Assembly: GCF_019457635.1 (NCBI RefSeq)
Contig: NZ_CP080412.1
Coordinates: 3,286,001 to 3,350,000 of the forward strand
Length of the DNA: 64,000 nucleotides
Direction of reading: 5' to 3'
Source of the DNA: Shewanella mangrovisoli
GTDB taxonomy: Bacteria > Pseudomonadota > Gammaproteobacteria > Enterobacterales > Shewanellaceae
A program made the translations under genes and the position numbers. Below the pieces are notes generated by a model. That model was not told the origin of the DNA. It made no database searches and worked only from the letters and a program-made list of their open reading frames with translations. Below are positions 54,171-63,257 of the stretch, piece after piece (position 1 is the first letter of the stretch; each line of letters starts with the position of its first letter).

Positions 54171-55280
54171 ATGGAAAACAACGAACTAATCGCGGTTGAA
54201 AATCGAATCGTCACTAAATTTATGGACATGTTTATCAAGTTTGGCATGCTCCTCGCGCTAGCGTCCTTCTGCTACACCATCTTCTCCCCGTTTTTAAATA
54301 TCATGCTCTGGGCAGTGATTTTAGCCGTGGTCATTTATCCCTTTCACCAGCGTATCGCTAAACGGCTGAGTGATAAGCAAGGTCGAGCCGCTACTTTGTT
54401 GATTGTAATAGGGTTAATGATATTAGTTTTACCGACCATTATGATGGTTAGCTCCATGACCGATAATATGGGTAGCTTGGTTGAGCGCGTGAATCAAAAT
54501 ACCCTTGAGGTCCCTACTCCAAAGGAAAGCATTGCCAATATTCCCTTTGTTGGCGCTAAGATTTATGACTTTTGGCTGAAAGCATCGACTGATTTACCAT
54601 CGTTAGTCAAAAGCTTACAACCGCACTTAGGGGATGCCGCCAAGCAAGTCATTCATGCGTTAGCCAGCATCAGTGCCAGTCTGTTGATGAGTATGTTTTC
54701 CTTTATCATCGCAGGCATCATGATGGCCTATGGCCACGCTGGTGCACAAAGTTCGGCTCGGATTGCCACTCGGATTGCTGGTCCTGAGCGCGGCGCAAAA
54801 CTGGTCAATATCTGCTCTTCAACCATTCGTGCCGTCGCTTTAGGCGTTATTGGTGTGGCCTTCATTCAAGCCTTGTTAATCGGCATTGTGATGACCTTCG
54901 CGGGTATCCCCTTGGTGGGTATCTTCTTTATCTTGGTCTTGATATTAGGGATTGCCCAAATCCCCGCGCTATTAGTGACGCTACCAGCGATTGCTTATAT
55001 CTGGATGGCGGGCGATAACGGCACAGTCGGCAGTATCATCTATACCGTGTTGCTGGTCCTTGCGGGTGCGGTGGACAACGTACTCAAGCCTATTTTCCTC
55101 GGCCGTGGAGTCGATGCTCCCATGCCAGTGGTACTCATCGGCGCCTTAGGCGGCATGGCCACCAGCGGTATTTTAGGGATGTTTATTGGCGCCACGCTAC
55201 TGTCAATCGGCTACCGCATATTTATGATGTGGGTGGATGAAGGTCTCGAAGAGGGATTGAGAGAGCAAGATGACAATTGA
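54171..55280 (+). CDS. AI-2E/PerM-family permease
   Basis: 369 residues with about eight membrane helices in the AI-2E family arrangement. Two or three N-terminal helices (ASFCYTIFSPFLNIMLWAVILAVVIYPFHQRI) precede a large amphipathic segment (100-155). The C-terminal helices include ALGVIGVAFIQALLIGIVMTFAGIPLVGIFFILVLILGIAQIPALLV and GRGVDAPMPVVLIGALGGM, the conserved signature region. The name derives from one member exporting autoinducer-2; many others transport ions or unknown solutes. It opens an operon whose next gene overlaps by 11 bases. Confidence 0.85.
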   Translation: MENNELIAVENRIVTKFMDMFIKFGMLLALASFCYTIFSPFLNIMLWAVILAVVIYPFHQRIAKRLSDKQGRAATLLIVIGLMILVLPTIMMVSSMTDNMGSLVERVNQNTLEVPTPKESIANIPFVGAKIYDFWLKASTDLPSLVKSLQPHLGDAAKQVIHALASISASLLMSMFSFIIAGIMMAYGHAGAQSSARIATRIAGPERGAKLVNICSSTIRAVALGVIGVAFIQALLIGIVMTFAGIPLVGIFFILVLILGIAQIPALLVTLPAIAYIWMAGDNGTVGSIIYTVLLVLAGAVDNVLKPIFLGRGVDAPMPVVLIGALGGMATSGILGMFIGATLLSIGYRIFMMWVDEGLEEGLREQDDN

Positions 55281-56838
55281 TCACTTTGTTCCCCGCCTCG
55301 TGTTAGGCGGGGTATGTGCTCTGCTCAGCGGTTGTACTGTACTCGGTCCTGATTATCAACGGCCCGATGTGCCAGAAGTCCAAAGCTGGCAGAGCGCTAG
55401 CTCACGCCTCTTTAGCGGTGCGACAGCGGCCAGCGATTATCATCAATGGTGGTCGCAACTGAACGACCCAGTGCTAAGCAGCTTGATTGACGAGGCCTTG
55501 CAGAAAAATCCCGATGTGCGGATCGCAGGGCTACGCATTCTCGAAGCGCAAGCCCAGTTGGGTATCGCTGAAAGCCTTAAAAATCCCCAGTTAACCCAAG
55601 CCACGGCACAATGGCTGGGCGCAGGCCAAACCCAAAGCGGTAACAGCACCTCAGGTAGCAGTTATGGCGCAGCATTTAATCTGGGCTGGGAATTGGATTT
55701 TTGGGGCAAGTTTCAACGCAGTATCGAGTCTGCCGATGCCAACTACTTTGCCACTATCGCCCAATATGACGATGTGCAAGTGTTGATGATTGCGCAAGTG
55801 GCACAGCTGTATGTGAGCATTCGCACCTTAGAGGCGCGGCTGCAAATTGCCCATGAGAATGCGCAGATCCAAAAGCGCAGCTTAGAAATTACTCAGCACC
55901 AGTTTCACAGCGGTAATACCGCCGAGCTGGATGTGCAGCAGGCCAAGACGCAGTATCTCAGTACGCTTTCGACCATCCCTCAGCTAGAAACGAATCTGCG
56001 CCAAAGCCAGAATGCACTCAGCACCCTGCTGGCAAGGGCGCCAGGGGCATTACCCGAAATGGCAAGCAATACAGGCGTACTCCCCCAAGGGCAATTGGCC
56101 TTAGTTGCTGAAATGCCTGCCGATTTATTACGGCGCCGCCCCGATGTCAGAACCGCCGAACGTCAACTTGCAGCCCAATCGGGGCTGATTGGCATTGCCG
56201 AGAGCGATCTGTATCCATCCATCACCTTAGCTGGAACGCTTGGGATAAGTGCAACGGGCAGCGGCCATAGCATTTTCTCTTGGGGGGCTGGGCCATCAAT
56301 CAGTTGGAATATCCTCGACAGCGGGAGATTAACCAACCAAATCTTAGTGGAAGACGCGCGCTTTGAGCAGTTACACGAACGCTACCGTGAAACCGTTTTT
56401 AAGGCCGCGCGGGAAGTTGATGATGCCGCCATCGCTTATGCCAACAGCGCAACCGAAATAACCTTACTGACACAAACAGGTGAAGCGGCGAGTCGTTCAC
56501 TCGAAATTGCTAACACCCAATACCGCGAAGGTATGGCGGATTTTCAGCGTGTACTCGATTCGCAGCGCGCCCTCTTCAGCCAACAGGAACGGCTCGTTAA
56601 CAGTCGCGGCGCCCATATTGGCAATCTCATCACCCTCTACAAAGCACTTGGCGGTGGATGGGAACCGGGGCGGCAGCGTCCGTTAGTGACTCCTGCTGTT
56701 GATCAAAAACTTCGCACGCGTGATGAATGGGTGCCCTATCTTGATAACTCACGGTCCGATGCAAACCAGCCCCAAACGGGTTCTCAACCTAATGCCCAGC
56801 CTACATCGACTATTCAAAAGGGAATTGTGAATGACTGA
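55270..56838 (+). CDS. NodT-family outer membrane efflux lipoprotein
   Basis: 522 residues. The lipoprotein signal with lipobox LLSG|C puts the acylated Cys at residue 22. Two OEP repeats form the TolC-like barrel-tunnel (about 60-270 and 280-470; DPVLSSLIDEALQKNPDVRIA, GWELDFWGKFQRSIE, LLRRRPDVRTAERQLAAQSGLIGIAESDLYPSI). A Gln/Pro-rich tail of about 40 residues is unusual. It provides the outer membrane exit for the fusion protein encoded next, overlapping by eight bases. Confidence 0.9.
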   Translation: MTIDHFVPRLVLGGVCALLSGCTVLGPDYQRPDVPEVQSWQSASSRLFSGATAASDYHQWWSQLNDPVLSSLIDEALQKNPDVRIAGLRILEAQAQLGIAESLKNPQLTQATAQWLGAGQTQSGNSTSGSSYGAAFNLGWELDFWGKFQRSIESADANYFATIAQYDDVQVLMIAQVAQLYVSIRTLEARLQIAHENAQIQKRSLEITQHQFHSGNTAELDVQQAKTQYLSTLSTIPQLETNLRQSQNALSTLLARAPGALPEMASNTGVLPQGQLALVAEMPADLLRRRPDVRTAERQLAAQSGLIGIAESDLYPSITLAGTLGISATGSGHSIFSWGAGPSISWNILDSGRLTNQILVEDARFEQLHERYRETVFKAAREVDDAAIAYANSATEITLLTQTGEAASRSLEIANTQYREGMADFQRVLDSQRALFSQQERLVNSRGAHIGNLITLYKALGGGWEPGRQRPLVTPAVDQKLRTRDEWVPYLDNSRSDANQPQTGSQPNAQPTSTIQKGIVND

Positions 56839-57925
56839 CAGTACCGCGACTCCGGGAAAGGCGAGTAAATATGCCATCCTTGGCCTTCTGGCACTCATAG
56901 TAATATTACTGCTTTGGTACCTTTTGGCCGACAGAATGACCCCCTATAGCTCACAGGCAAGGGTCCAAGCCTTTGTGGTGCCGATTGCCACCGAAGTCAC
57001 GGGGCAGATTTTGAAAGTCTATGTGCAGGATAATCAAGATGTCGCCGAGGGTGATCCCTTATTCGATATCGATCCTGAGCCCTATGATATTGCACTTGCC
57101 AAAGCCAAGTCGGACTATGAAACAGTGCTAAATAGCGTAAAAGCCAATAACGAAGGCGTTAAGGCGGCGGAAGCGAAATTACAAGCCATGCGCGCGTCTT
57201 ACAATAATTCAGTGAAAGATGCCGAGCGACAAGAACGCCTCTATCGCCAAGACCCGGGTGCAATTTCAGTACGCCGACTCGAAATCGCACAAGCATCGCG
57301 AGAAACCGCCAGCAGCCAAGTCACAGCCGCCGAAGCCGATGTTAGGCGCGCCATTGAGGCAGCCGGAGTGAATGGTGAGAATAACTCACAACTATTAAGT
57401 GCTCGTTCGGCGGTGAATAAAGCCGAGCGCGATCGACAAAATACCCATGTCGTCGCCCCAAGCCGTGGAGTGATCACCGACTTAAATACCGATGTGGGGC
57501 AGTTTATCAACGCGGGCGCCCCCGCAATGACCCTGATTGCAATCCACGATGTGTGGATTTCGGCGGATCTGACCGAAAACAATCTCGGCAATATTAAAGT
57601 GGGGAACAGAGTCTCTATCCTGCTCGACAGCATGCCTGGACAACTGTTTAGCGGACAAATACGCAGTATTGGCTATGGTGTGGATGATGGTAAAAAGCAG
57701 GCCGTCGGTTCACTGCCGACTGTCAGTAATAGCCGCGATTGGCTGCGCCAAGCACAACGCTTCCCCGTAAAAGTGTCGTTCTCAGCGGACGATATGCCCC
57801 CCGCAGCTAACCTCCGTGTGGGAGGCCAAGCCGACATCTTGGTTTATACCGAAGAACATGGCCTGATGAACCCGCTCGGCGCACTGTATATTCGGGTAAT
57901 GAGCCTCTTCTCCTACCTGTATTGA
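56831..57925 (+). CDS. HlyD-family membrane fusion protein
   Basis: 364 residues with one N-terminal membrane helix (YAILGLLALIVILLLWYLLA), a biotinyl-lipoyl-like half (VQAFVVPIATEVTGQILKVYVQDNQDVAEGDPLFDIDP), a helical hairpin of about 100 residues (95-195) and a beta-barrel region (APSRGVITDLNTDVGQFINAGAPAMTLI). This is the EmrA/AaeA/YibH type, which links an inner membrane permease to an outer membrane factor. The next gene encodes that likely permease. Confidence 0.9.
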   Translation: MTDSTATPGKASKYAILGLLALIVILLLWYLLADRMTPYSSQARVQAFVVPIATEVTGQILKVYVQDNQDVAEGDPLFDIDPEPYDIALAKAKSDYETVLNSVKANNEGVKAAEAKLQAMRASYNNSVKDAERQERLYRQDPGAISVRRLEIAQASRETASSQVTAAEADVRRAIEAAGVNGENNSQLLSARSAVNKAERDRQNTHVVAPSRGVITDLNTDVGQFINAGAPAMTLIAIHDVWISADLTENNLGNIKVGNRVSILLDSMPGQLFSGQIRSIGYGVDDGKKQAVGSLPTVSNSRDWLRQAQRFPVKVSFSADDMPPAANLRVGGQADILVYTEEHGLMNPLGALYIRVMSLFSYLY

Positions 57926-57933
57926 GGCCTGAT

Positions 57934-58959
57934 ATGCATCACGCAGACAGTACAGTACTCAGAATTAGCCTTGGCATCTCATTAGCCGCGTTTGTGTGTT
58001 TTGGTCTAGCCCTGCCCATGCCCCACCTTGGTTGCATTATGGCATGGGTCATTCTATGCATGCCCGGCGAGGCGCTCAGCTTAAAAAAAGGCCTTATTGG
58101 CGGTGTACTCTTGTCGCTTATCATGACTGCGGGCGTCTTGTTAGTCCCCTTATTGAGTTATTACACTTTAGCCGCGGTGCTATTAGTCGCATTATTGCTG
58201 TACTTTTTAATGCTTATTTCGGTCACAGGTAAAGGCGTGCTGGCCATGTTGCTGACGATGGCGATTACCCTCATTCCGATTGCAGGCTTAATAGAACAAG
58301 CCGTGGCGCTCGCGATTGCACAGCTCATCGCCATCGGGGTATTGATTGGCACGTTAGTGAATGGCATCGCCCATGCCTTGTTTCCGCCCGCCCCTGTGGC
58401 CGCAGCAGAAAAACCTATCCTATTGCCCCCAGAGCATCCAAAACGGTTGGCCCTACGCGCCACCATCATAGTGATCCCTGTATGGCTTCTGGCGCTAAGC
58501 GATCCGGCGTTTTATATCCCCGCCGTGATGAAGACAGTCATGTTAGCACAGCAAAGTACTCTGCTAAACGCCAAACAAGCAGGCAGAGAACTCGTGCTTT
58601 CTACCTTAATGGGCGCCTTGTTGGCATTCGCCCTGTGGATGGGACTCAGTATTTGGCCTTCGTTATTGATGTTAGTGCTGATGCTGGGGTTGATGACCAT
58701 GTGGCTGACTCGCCGGCTTATTCAGTTAGTGCCAACCGGGTTTCCCCCTTCCTTTTGGAGCAATAGTTGGATCACCGCCCTCATCTTATTTGGCCCCGCC
58801 ATTGCCGACAGCGCGAATGGTAAAGATGTATGGTTAGCGGCCGCCATGCGTTGCAGCCTCTATTTATTGGTCGCTGGTTATGGTTGGCTATGTTTTATCG
58901 CACTAGAGCAGAAATGGCCTGCAGGCCGCCCAGCCTCAGAAGCCCCCGTAGGAGAATAG
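57934..58959 (+). CDS. DUF2955/FUSC-like inner membrane permease
   Basis: 341 residues from ATG 57934, with GAGG six bases before; an overlapping TTG at 57922 is less likely. Two blocks of hydrophobic helices (about 8-150 and 170-330), separated by a cytoplasmic segment, give a duplicated pattern like aromatic acid exporters (AaeB, FUSC). The family is often found beside a HlyD protein and is probably the inner membrane component of a tripartite exporter. The substrate is unknown. Confidence 0.78.
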   Translation: MHHADSTVLRISLGISLAAFVCFGLALPMPHLGCIMAWVILCMPGEALSLKKGLIGGVLLSLIMTAGVLLVPLLSYYTLAAVLLVALLLYFLMLISVTGKGVLAMLLTMAITLIPIAGLIEQAVALAIAQLIAIGVLIGTLVNGIAHALFPPAPVAAAEKPILLPPEHPKRLALRATIIVIPVWLLALSDPAFYIPAVMKTVMLAQQSTLLNAKQAGRELVLSTLMGALLAFALWMGLSIWPSLLMLVLMLGLMTMWLTRRLIQLVPTGFPPSFWSNSWITALILFGPAIADSANGKDVWLAAAMRCSLYLLVAGYGWLCFIALEQKWPAGRPASEAPVGE

Positions 58960-58960
58960 A

Positions 58961-59371
58961 ATGTTATCAGCATTAGTGGTTGGCTTACCTATCATATTAA
59001 TCAATATGTTACTGCAATCTCTTGCCACTATGTGGTGCATCCGTTTCTACAATAAACGGCTACTAGACCACGATAGTTTAGTCGCAGGAGTATTTGGACT
59101 CTTCGGTATCACCAGCATAGTAATGCTGGGTAACCTTTTACAAATCGTCGCTTGGGGCAGCTTGTTTCTCTTCCTCGGCGAGTTCAATAACCTGCATGAT
59201 GCGATTTATCATTCTGGGGTCAACTTCGCGACCTTAGGCTATGGCGATATTGTGATGAGTGAAAAATGGAAATTATTAGGCCCAATCGAAGCGGTAAATG
59301 GCGCCCTAATGATCGGCTTATCGGGCGCATCCATGTTGGCTGTGTTACAGCAATATGTGCAGAAAAAATAA
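58961..59371 (+). CDS. Two-helix K+ channel-like protein
   Basis: 136 residues starting one base after the DUF2955 stop (RBS GGAGAA). There are three or four hydrophobic segments, the pore loop FATLGYGDIVMS with a TLGYGD selectivity filter, and a following helix (ALMIGLSGASMLAVLQQYV). This is the Ion_trans_2 pattern of simple potassium channels. No regulatory domain is attached. The filter clearly matches potassium channels, but why it forms part of an export operon is unknown. Confidence 0.8.
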   Translation: MLSALVVGLPIILINMLLQSLATMWCIRFYNKRLLDHDSLVAGVFGLFGITSIVMLGNLLQIVAWGSLFLFLGEFNNLHDAIYHSGVNFATLGYGDIVMSEKWKLLGPIEAVNGALMIGLSGASMLAVLQQYVQKK

Positions 59372-59447
59372 CCGACAAAGCCTCAATGTAAGCGCTGTCT
59401 ATAGTGATACAAAGATCCTGTGGAATGATGACCTAACACACTTACAA

Positions 59448-59474
59448 AAAAGCCGCCTCAGTTAGGCGGCTTTT
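59448..59474 (+). terminator. Export operon terminator
   Basis: AAAAGCCGCCT CAGTT AGGCGGCTTTT, about 77 bases after the channel gene stop; usable from both sides. Confidence 0.82.
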
Positions 59475-59725
59475 CTATTGGATAGAACCTTAGACGAAAC
59501 AATTAAGTATGCACTTAAAGCGATGGTCTAATGCCGCGGGATCGAAAACCGCCATGGTGGCGGTATCTGTGTCAAATCGAGTGCTTGTATAGGGTTTACT
59601 CATCATCCTTGCCAACGAACAGAATATGCTTCTGACGTCCTGTTATATCCTTGATAACCCCAAAGCTAACATCGAAAAAAGCCAAGTAATTTAGACCATT
59701 ACGACCACTTGGCGATAAACATCCG
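59475..59725 (-). other. Intergenic region, possible coding remnant
   Basis: Together with 59372-59474 this is about 350 bases without a supported gene. On the reverse strand a 37-codon frame (59490-59603) has ATG AGT AAA as start and reads partly like a protein end (TATMAVFDPAALDHRF). The preceding frame ends in KHILFVGKDDE and overlaps it. This may be a decayed gene. ACCGCC/GGCGGT near 59549-59565 forms a small hairpin. Confidence 0.3.
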
Positions 59726-61237
59726 CTACATAAAGGCCTTAGTAAAGGCTTCCTTCGATTGGCGAATATAGTTGCGTGCGCTTTGGGCATGTTGTTCCCA
59801 TACCGCCCTATCGCTTGGGTCGGTGAAGGGATTTTGCTCGGCGGCAATCGAACGCTCGAAGCGATCGTAAAAGGTTAACATCGCCGAGGTGATTTGATTA
59901 AAACGCTCTTTAAACTCCTGAAACTCATCCATTTTCTCAGTAGTTTTAATCATGTATTGCACCAACTCGGCATTGCTATTTGCGGCTAATAAGGCGTCGG
60001 CCTTGGCACTGATATTGGCATTCACATCGGCCATAATCTGCGCCCGCGTTTGCTCATCTTTGCTCATCACCTTACTGTAGTTTTCGGGTGTACGGGCAAT
60101 GCTGGCATGCTGCAGATAGCTACGCAGATGCTTATCTAAATCCTTACGGAAAGTATCTAAGTTCTTCTGCATATTGACTAAATCGTTGTCGAGCGCCGTC
60201 ACCTGTTGCAGCTCTTTCTCGATTTCAGCCATAAAGCGTTCGGCCTGCTGATAAATCTTAAGGCCGTTTTCCTCGGCAAACTTTTTATCACTGCGGCTTA
60301 AGTCGCTGTTGTCATAGTTTGAGCGGTCGAAGGTGGCCGCCAGGAAAGATTTAAAGGGTTCGGCAAATGCCGAATATGCGCCCGCACTTACCACATTTAA
60401 GGTGGCGGTAGCTAAGTCACCAAAGGGTTTGACCATAGAGCCTAAACGCGCCTGTTGAATCGGCGATGCCACCCGCTTAGCATCGGTTAAGACCGACCTA
60501 AAGGTGTTATAACCCAATGGGTTAGACATTTTATTACGTTCAGAAGTCGCCAATACAAAGGTGATGCTCGAGTAAATCGCATTGGAATACTCGAGGTACT
60601 GTCTTTGGCTTTCAAGCTGAGCAGCGTAATTTTTACCCAAGGTTCTAAAGGATTCGGCTTGAACCTCGTAGTTTTTGTCTTCTTTAAGCTTATCTAAAAT
60701 GCCGCCAATGATTTTTTGCTCGTTCTTTTGCAGCGCGATATCGAGGCGAATTTTATCTAGGGTTAAGTCATCCAAACTGATGGGGCCATTAATGGCTTCG
60801 ATATCGAGGCGAATATACTGGCGGCTCGGATCGTCAATCGACACCCTGTGGGCCAAATATTCGGTAGTTGCAGGAGTGATATCGATCAGTGCCACATGCT
60901 GCCACTGGGCATCCAGTTTTAATACCGGCGATGTGAGTACATTGATCCGATATTGGGTTTGGATATTTTGGGTCTTGACCCAAAACTCCAGCAGACCCGC
61001 TTCGGAGACGGGGAATTTACTGACGATACTGCTATTGCCTTCGGCACATAACAATGCGCTCTCACCACTGTGGGGCTCTGCGCCCTCAAATTGGCAGCCC
61101 ATGATCCAAGACCAAGGTTGGGATAAGCGGTTACCCTCAAAATCGCTAGCAAACACTAGCTCATTATCCTTGGCACTGGCATTAACACTGGTTAACACGC
61201 CAAACAACAGCATAGAGATGACTGCAGCGGTGCGCAT
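59726..61237 (-). CDS. Secreted protein with jelly-roll-like and coiled-coil regions
   Basis: 503 residues from ATG at 61235-61237 (GAGG before it). The signal peptide is MRTAAVISMLLFGVLTSVNASA. Residues 25-165 look like a carbohydrate-binding type beta sandwich (VFASDFEGNRLSQPWSWI, GLLEFWVKTQNIQTQYRI, RQYIRLDIEAINGPISLDDLTLDKI). The rest is largely helical, with coiled-coil stretches (QQVTALDNDLVNMQKNLDTF, STAEL-type repeats absent). Two cysteines lie in the sandwich. I do not recognise the family; it should be periplasmic or extracellular. Confidence 0.65.
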   Translation of the reverse strand: MRTAAVISMLLFGVLTSVNASAKDNELVFASDFEGNRLSQPWSWIMGCQFEGAEPHSGESALLCAEGNSSIVSKFPVSEAGLLEFWVKTQNIQTQYRINVLTSPVLKLDAQWQHVALIDITPATTEYLAHRVSIDDPSRQYIRLDIEAINGPISLDDLTLDKIRLDIALQKNEQKIIGGILDKLKEDKNYEVQAESFRTLGKNYAAQLESQRQYLEYSNAIYSSITFVLATSERNKMSNPLGYNTFRSVLTDAKRVASPIQQARLGSMVKPFGDLATATLNVVSAGAYSAFAEPFKSFLAATFDRSNYDNSDLSRSDKKFAEENGLKIYQQAERFMAEIEKELQQVTALDNDLVNMQKNLDTFRKDLDKHLRSYLQHASIARTPENYSKVMSKDEQTRAQIMADVNANISAKADALLAANSNAELVQYMIKTTEKMDEFQEFKERFNQITSAMLTFYDRFERSIAAEQNPFTDPSDRAVWEQHAQSARNYIRQSKEAFTKAFM

Positions 61238-61464
61238 AAGAGCCTCATAAAACATAAATAACAAACGACGAGCCTGAAAAGGCCCAGAATTCTATCCTAT
61301 CCACACGCTTTTACCGTCAGTCGACCGCCGTATTTTAGTACAAAAAACACGCTAAAAACTGCGCTAAATTTAAGCTGGGATTAAACCAGCGAAATGTAAC
61401 AGAGCGCATGCCGACACGCCAGTACTAAGTCGGTTTCGAAGGTAAAGATAATGTGTAAACAACA

Positions 61465-62817
61465 TCAGACTTTAGCATTCACTTGGAGCCGCCCCATCGC
61501 GATAAACATCCAAATCACCAGCATAGTGCTACAGGTCGCGAGCGACACCCACACACCAATCACGCCAAAGGCCCAGGCAAAACAATAGATAATGGCGGCG
61601 ATAAGCAGCAGTTTCGCCCCTGTGAGTATCGAGGCCTGCTTAGAACAATTAATCGCCTGGAAGAAACTCGCGCCCACAAGAATCAAACCTTCCATAGGTA
61701 AGCCCCAGAAATACCAACGCATTCCTTCAATCGCGACCGGCGTTAAGCTTGGGTTGTCACCGGCAAACAGGTATACCAACCATTCGGGGCGGGAATAAAT
61801 CAACACTAAGCCGAGTGCCGCGGTGAGTAGGGTTATGCCAAAGGCGATATTGCGTGCCTGCTTAACCCTGTCGAAGCGCCCTGCCCCCGCATTAAAGCTG
61901 TAAATCGGTTGAGTACCGAGGGCAATGCCTTCAAAAATCAGATAGAAAAACGCTTCGGTGTAACTCACCACCCCGTATGCAGCCACATGCAGAGGACCGC
62001 CGACCCATAAAAAGGCGGTGTTATGCAGGGTCAATACAATCGACAAATACAGGTTCATCAAAAAGCTTGGCAAGCCAACACGGGCAATATTGAGACAGTT
62101 ATCGAGTTTTAGCTTCATCTGCTCAAGATTGATTTTGAGCTGAGTGCGCGCCCCAAAAAAATGCTGCAGGCAGAGTAAACCAGTAACGGCCTGGGACAAC
62201 ATGGTGGCAATCGCCGCTCCGGCCAAACCAAAGGGAAACACCACAATAAACAGCCAATCTAAAAAGGTGTTCAGCACGCCACCTAAGATCAGCACAAAGG
62301 TCACCATGGAGGGGCGACCGTCGTTACGCAGCAAGGTGGTAAATGCCATTGAAATAATAGGGAAATGACATAATGCAAAATACCAGAACAGGTATTCGTT
62401 AGCGTTTTCGAGTATCTCCCCCTCGGCGCCGAGGGCAATTAAAATATCCCGAGAAAAGATCCCGCCGATTAAGGCAAAAAATGCCCCCGCCAGTAAACAC
62501 AAGCTAAAGGCATTGCCGAGCAACTTGCGCGCCTTGGCGACATTACCTTGCCCTAAGTTAATCGAGACTAACGCCGCGCTGCCCATGCCGATCATGGCGC
62601 CGACGGCATAGAGAATCGCACCCACGGGATAGGCTAACATCATGCCCGCTAATCCGGTTTCGCCGAGATAATGGCCAACGAAAATACCATCAATAGTGAC
62701 ATACACCCCAGTCACCAACATGGATGCGATCGTTGGAATGGTATAGCGCCAGAAAAGCTTAGCAATCGGCTCTTGCAGCAGGCGTTGGTCCGTTGCGGCA
62801 GCGGAAATAGCAGTCAT
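61465..62817 (-). CDS. MATE-family multidrug exporter
   Basis: 450 residues with twelve membrane helices in two MatE halves (LFWRYTIPTIASMLVTGVYVTIDGIFVGHYLG at 19-50; VGLPSFLMNLYLSIVLTLHNTAFLWVGG near 245-275). It has the GMGSAALVSINLGQGNVAKARKLLGNAF signature near 75-105. MATE proteins export cationic drugs using Na+ or H+. It is transcribed alone. Two tandem palindromic repeats lie about 50 bases upstream. Confidence 0.9.
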   Translation of the reverse strand: MTAISAAATDQRLLQEPIAKLFWRYTIPTIASMLVTGVYVTIDGIFVGHYLGETGLAGMMLAYPVGAILYAVGAMIGMGSAALVSINLGQGNVAKARKLLGNAFSLCLLAGAFFALIGGIFSRDILIALGAEGEILENANEYLFWYFALCHFPIISMAFTTLLRNDGRPSMVTFVLILGGVLNTFLDWLFIVVFPFGLAGAAIATMLSQAVTGLLCLQHFFGARTQLKINLEQMKLKLDNCLNIARVGLPSFLMNLYLSIVLTLHNTAFLWVGGPLHVAAYGVVSYTEAFFYLIFEGIALGTQPIYSFNAGAGRFDRVKQARNIAFGITLLTAALGLVLIYSRPEWLVYLFAGDNPSLTPVAIEGMRWYFWGLPMEGLILVGASFFQAINCSKQASILTGAKLLLIAAIIYCFAWAFGVIGVWVSLATCSTMLVIWMFIAMGRLQVNAKV

Positions 62818-63257
62818 AACCTAATCTCACAAAAATAAAGGCAGGGCTCGCACTCACATTATTCTGACTGTATTTACACAGATAAGCTGTATTCGCACAG
62901 ATAAAATAGTGGATGAACAAAAATGCGGCAGAGGATTGTACCTAAATTTTGCCTTAATACCAAAGGGATTGAATGAGGTGGATTTGTAACAAAAACTAAT
63001 CTGCACAATGCCTTACTGCTAGTACACATTTATTCCGTGATTGCAACAAGCGAGCATCACTTAATAACAGATGTGGCGAAACTCATCATTTTTCACTACT
63101 TTTTTGGTATTTAACCCTTAATTAGGTAAAGTGTAGGCTTAAATTGCCCGAAATCGGTTAATTACCTAGGCATTATTTGCCTAAACAATTGAGTTAACCA
63201 TTTAATTAATAATGAATTAGTGGAATTAAATTCAATAACAATAATAAAGGGAAGGAC
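62818..63257. other. Divergent intergenic region of the MATE and MFS genes
   Basis: 440 bases. Besides the tandem repeats at 62868-62905, the part near the MFS gene is AT-rich with TAATTACCTAGGCATTA-type symmetry near 63160-63178. No gene is seen. Confidence 0.4.
62868..62905 (-). promoter_or_regulatory. Tandem 19-bp palindromic repeats upstream of the MATE gene
   Basis: CTGTATTTACACAGATAAG (62868-62886) is directly followed by CTGTATTCGCACAGATAAA (62887-62905): 16 of 19 positions agree. Each has CTGT-N6-ACAG symmetry. They lie in the probable promoter of the MATE gene and look like paired operators. Confidence 0.5.

Noticed and set aside
62868..62905. LexA (SOS) boxes upstream of the MATE gene
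   Set aside because: The sites read CTGT-N6-ACAG, two bases shorter than the CTGT-N8-ACAG needed for LexA.
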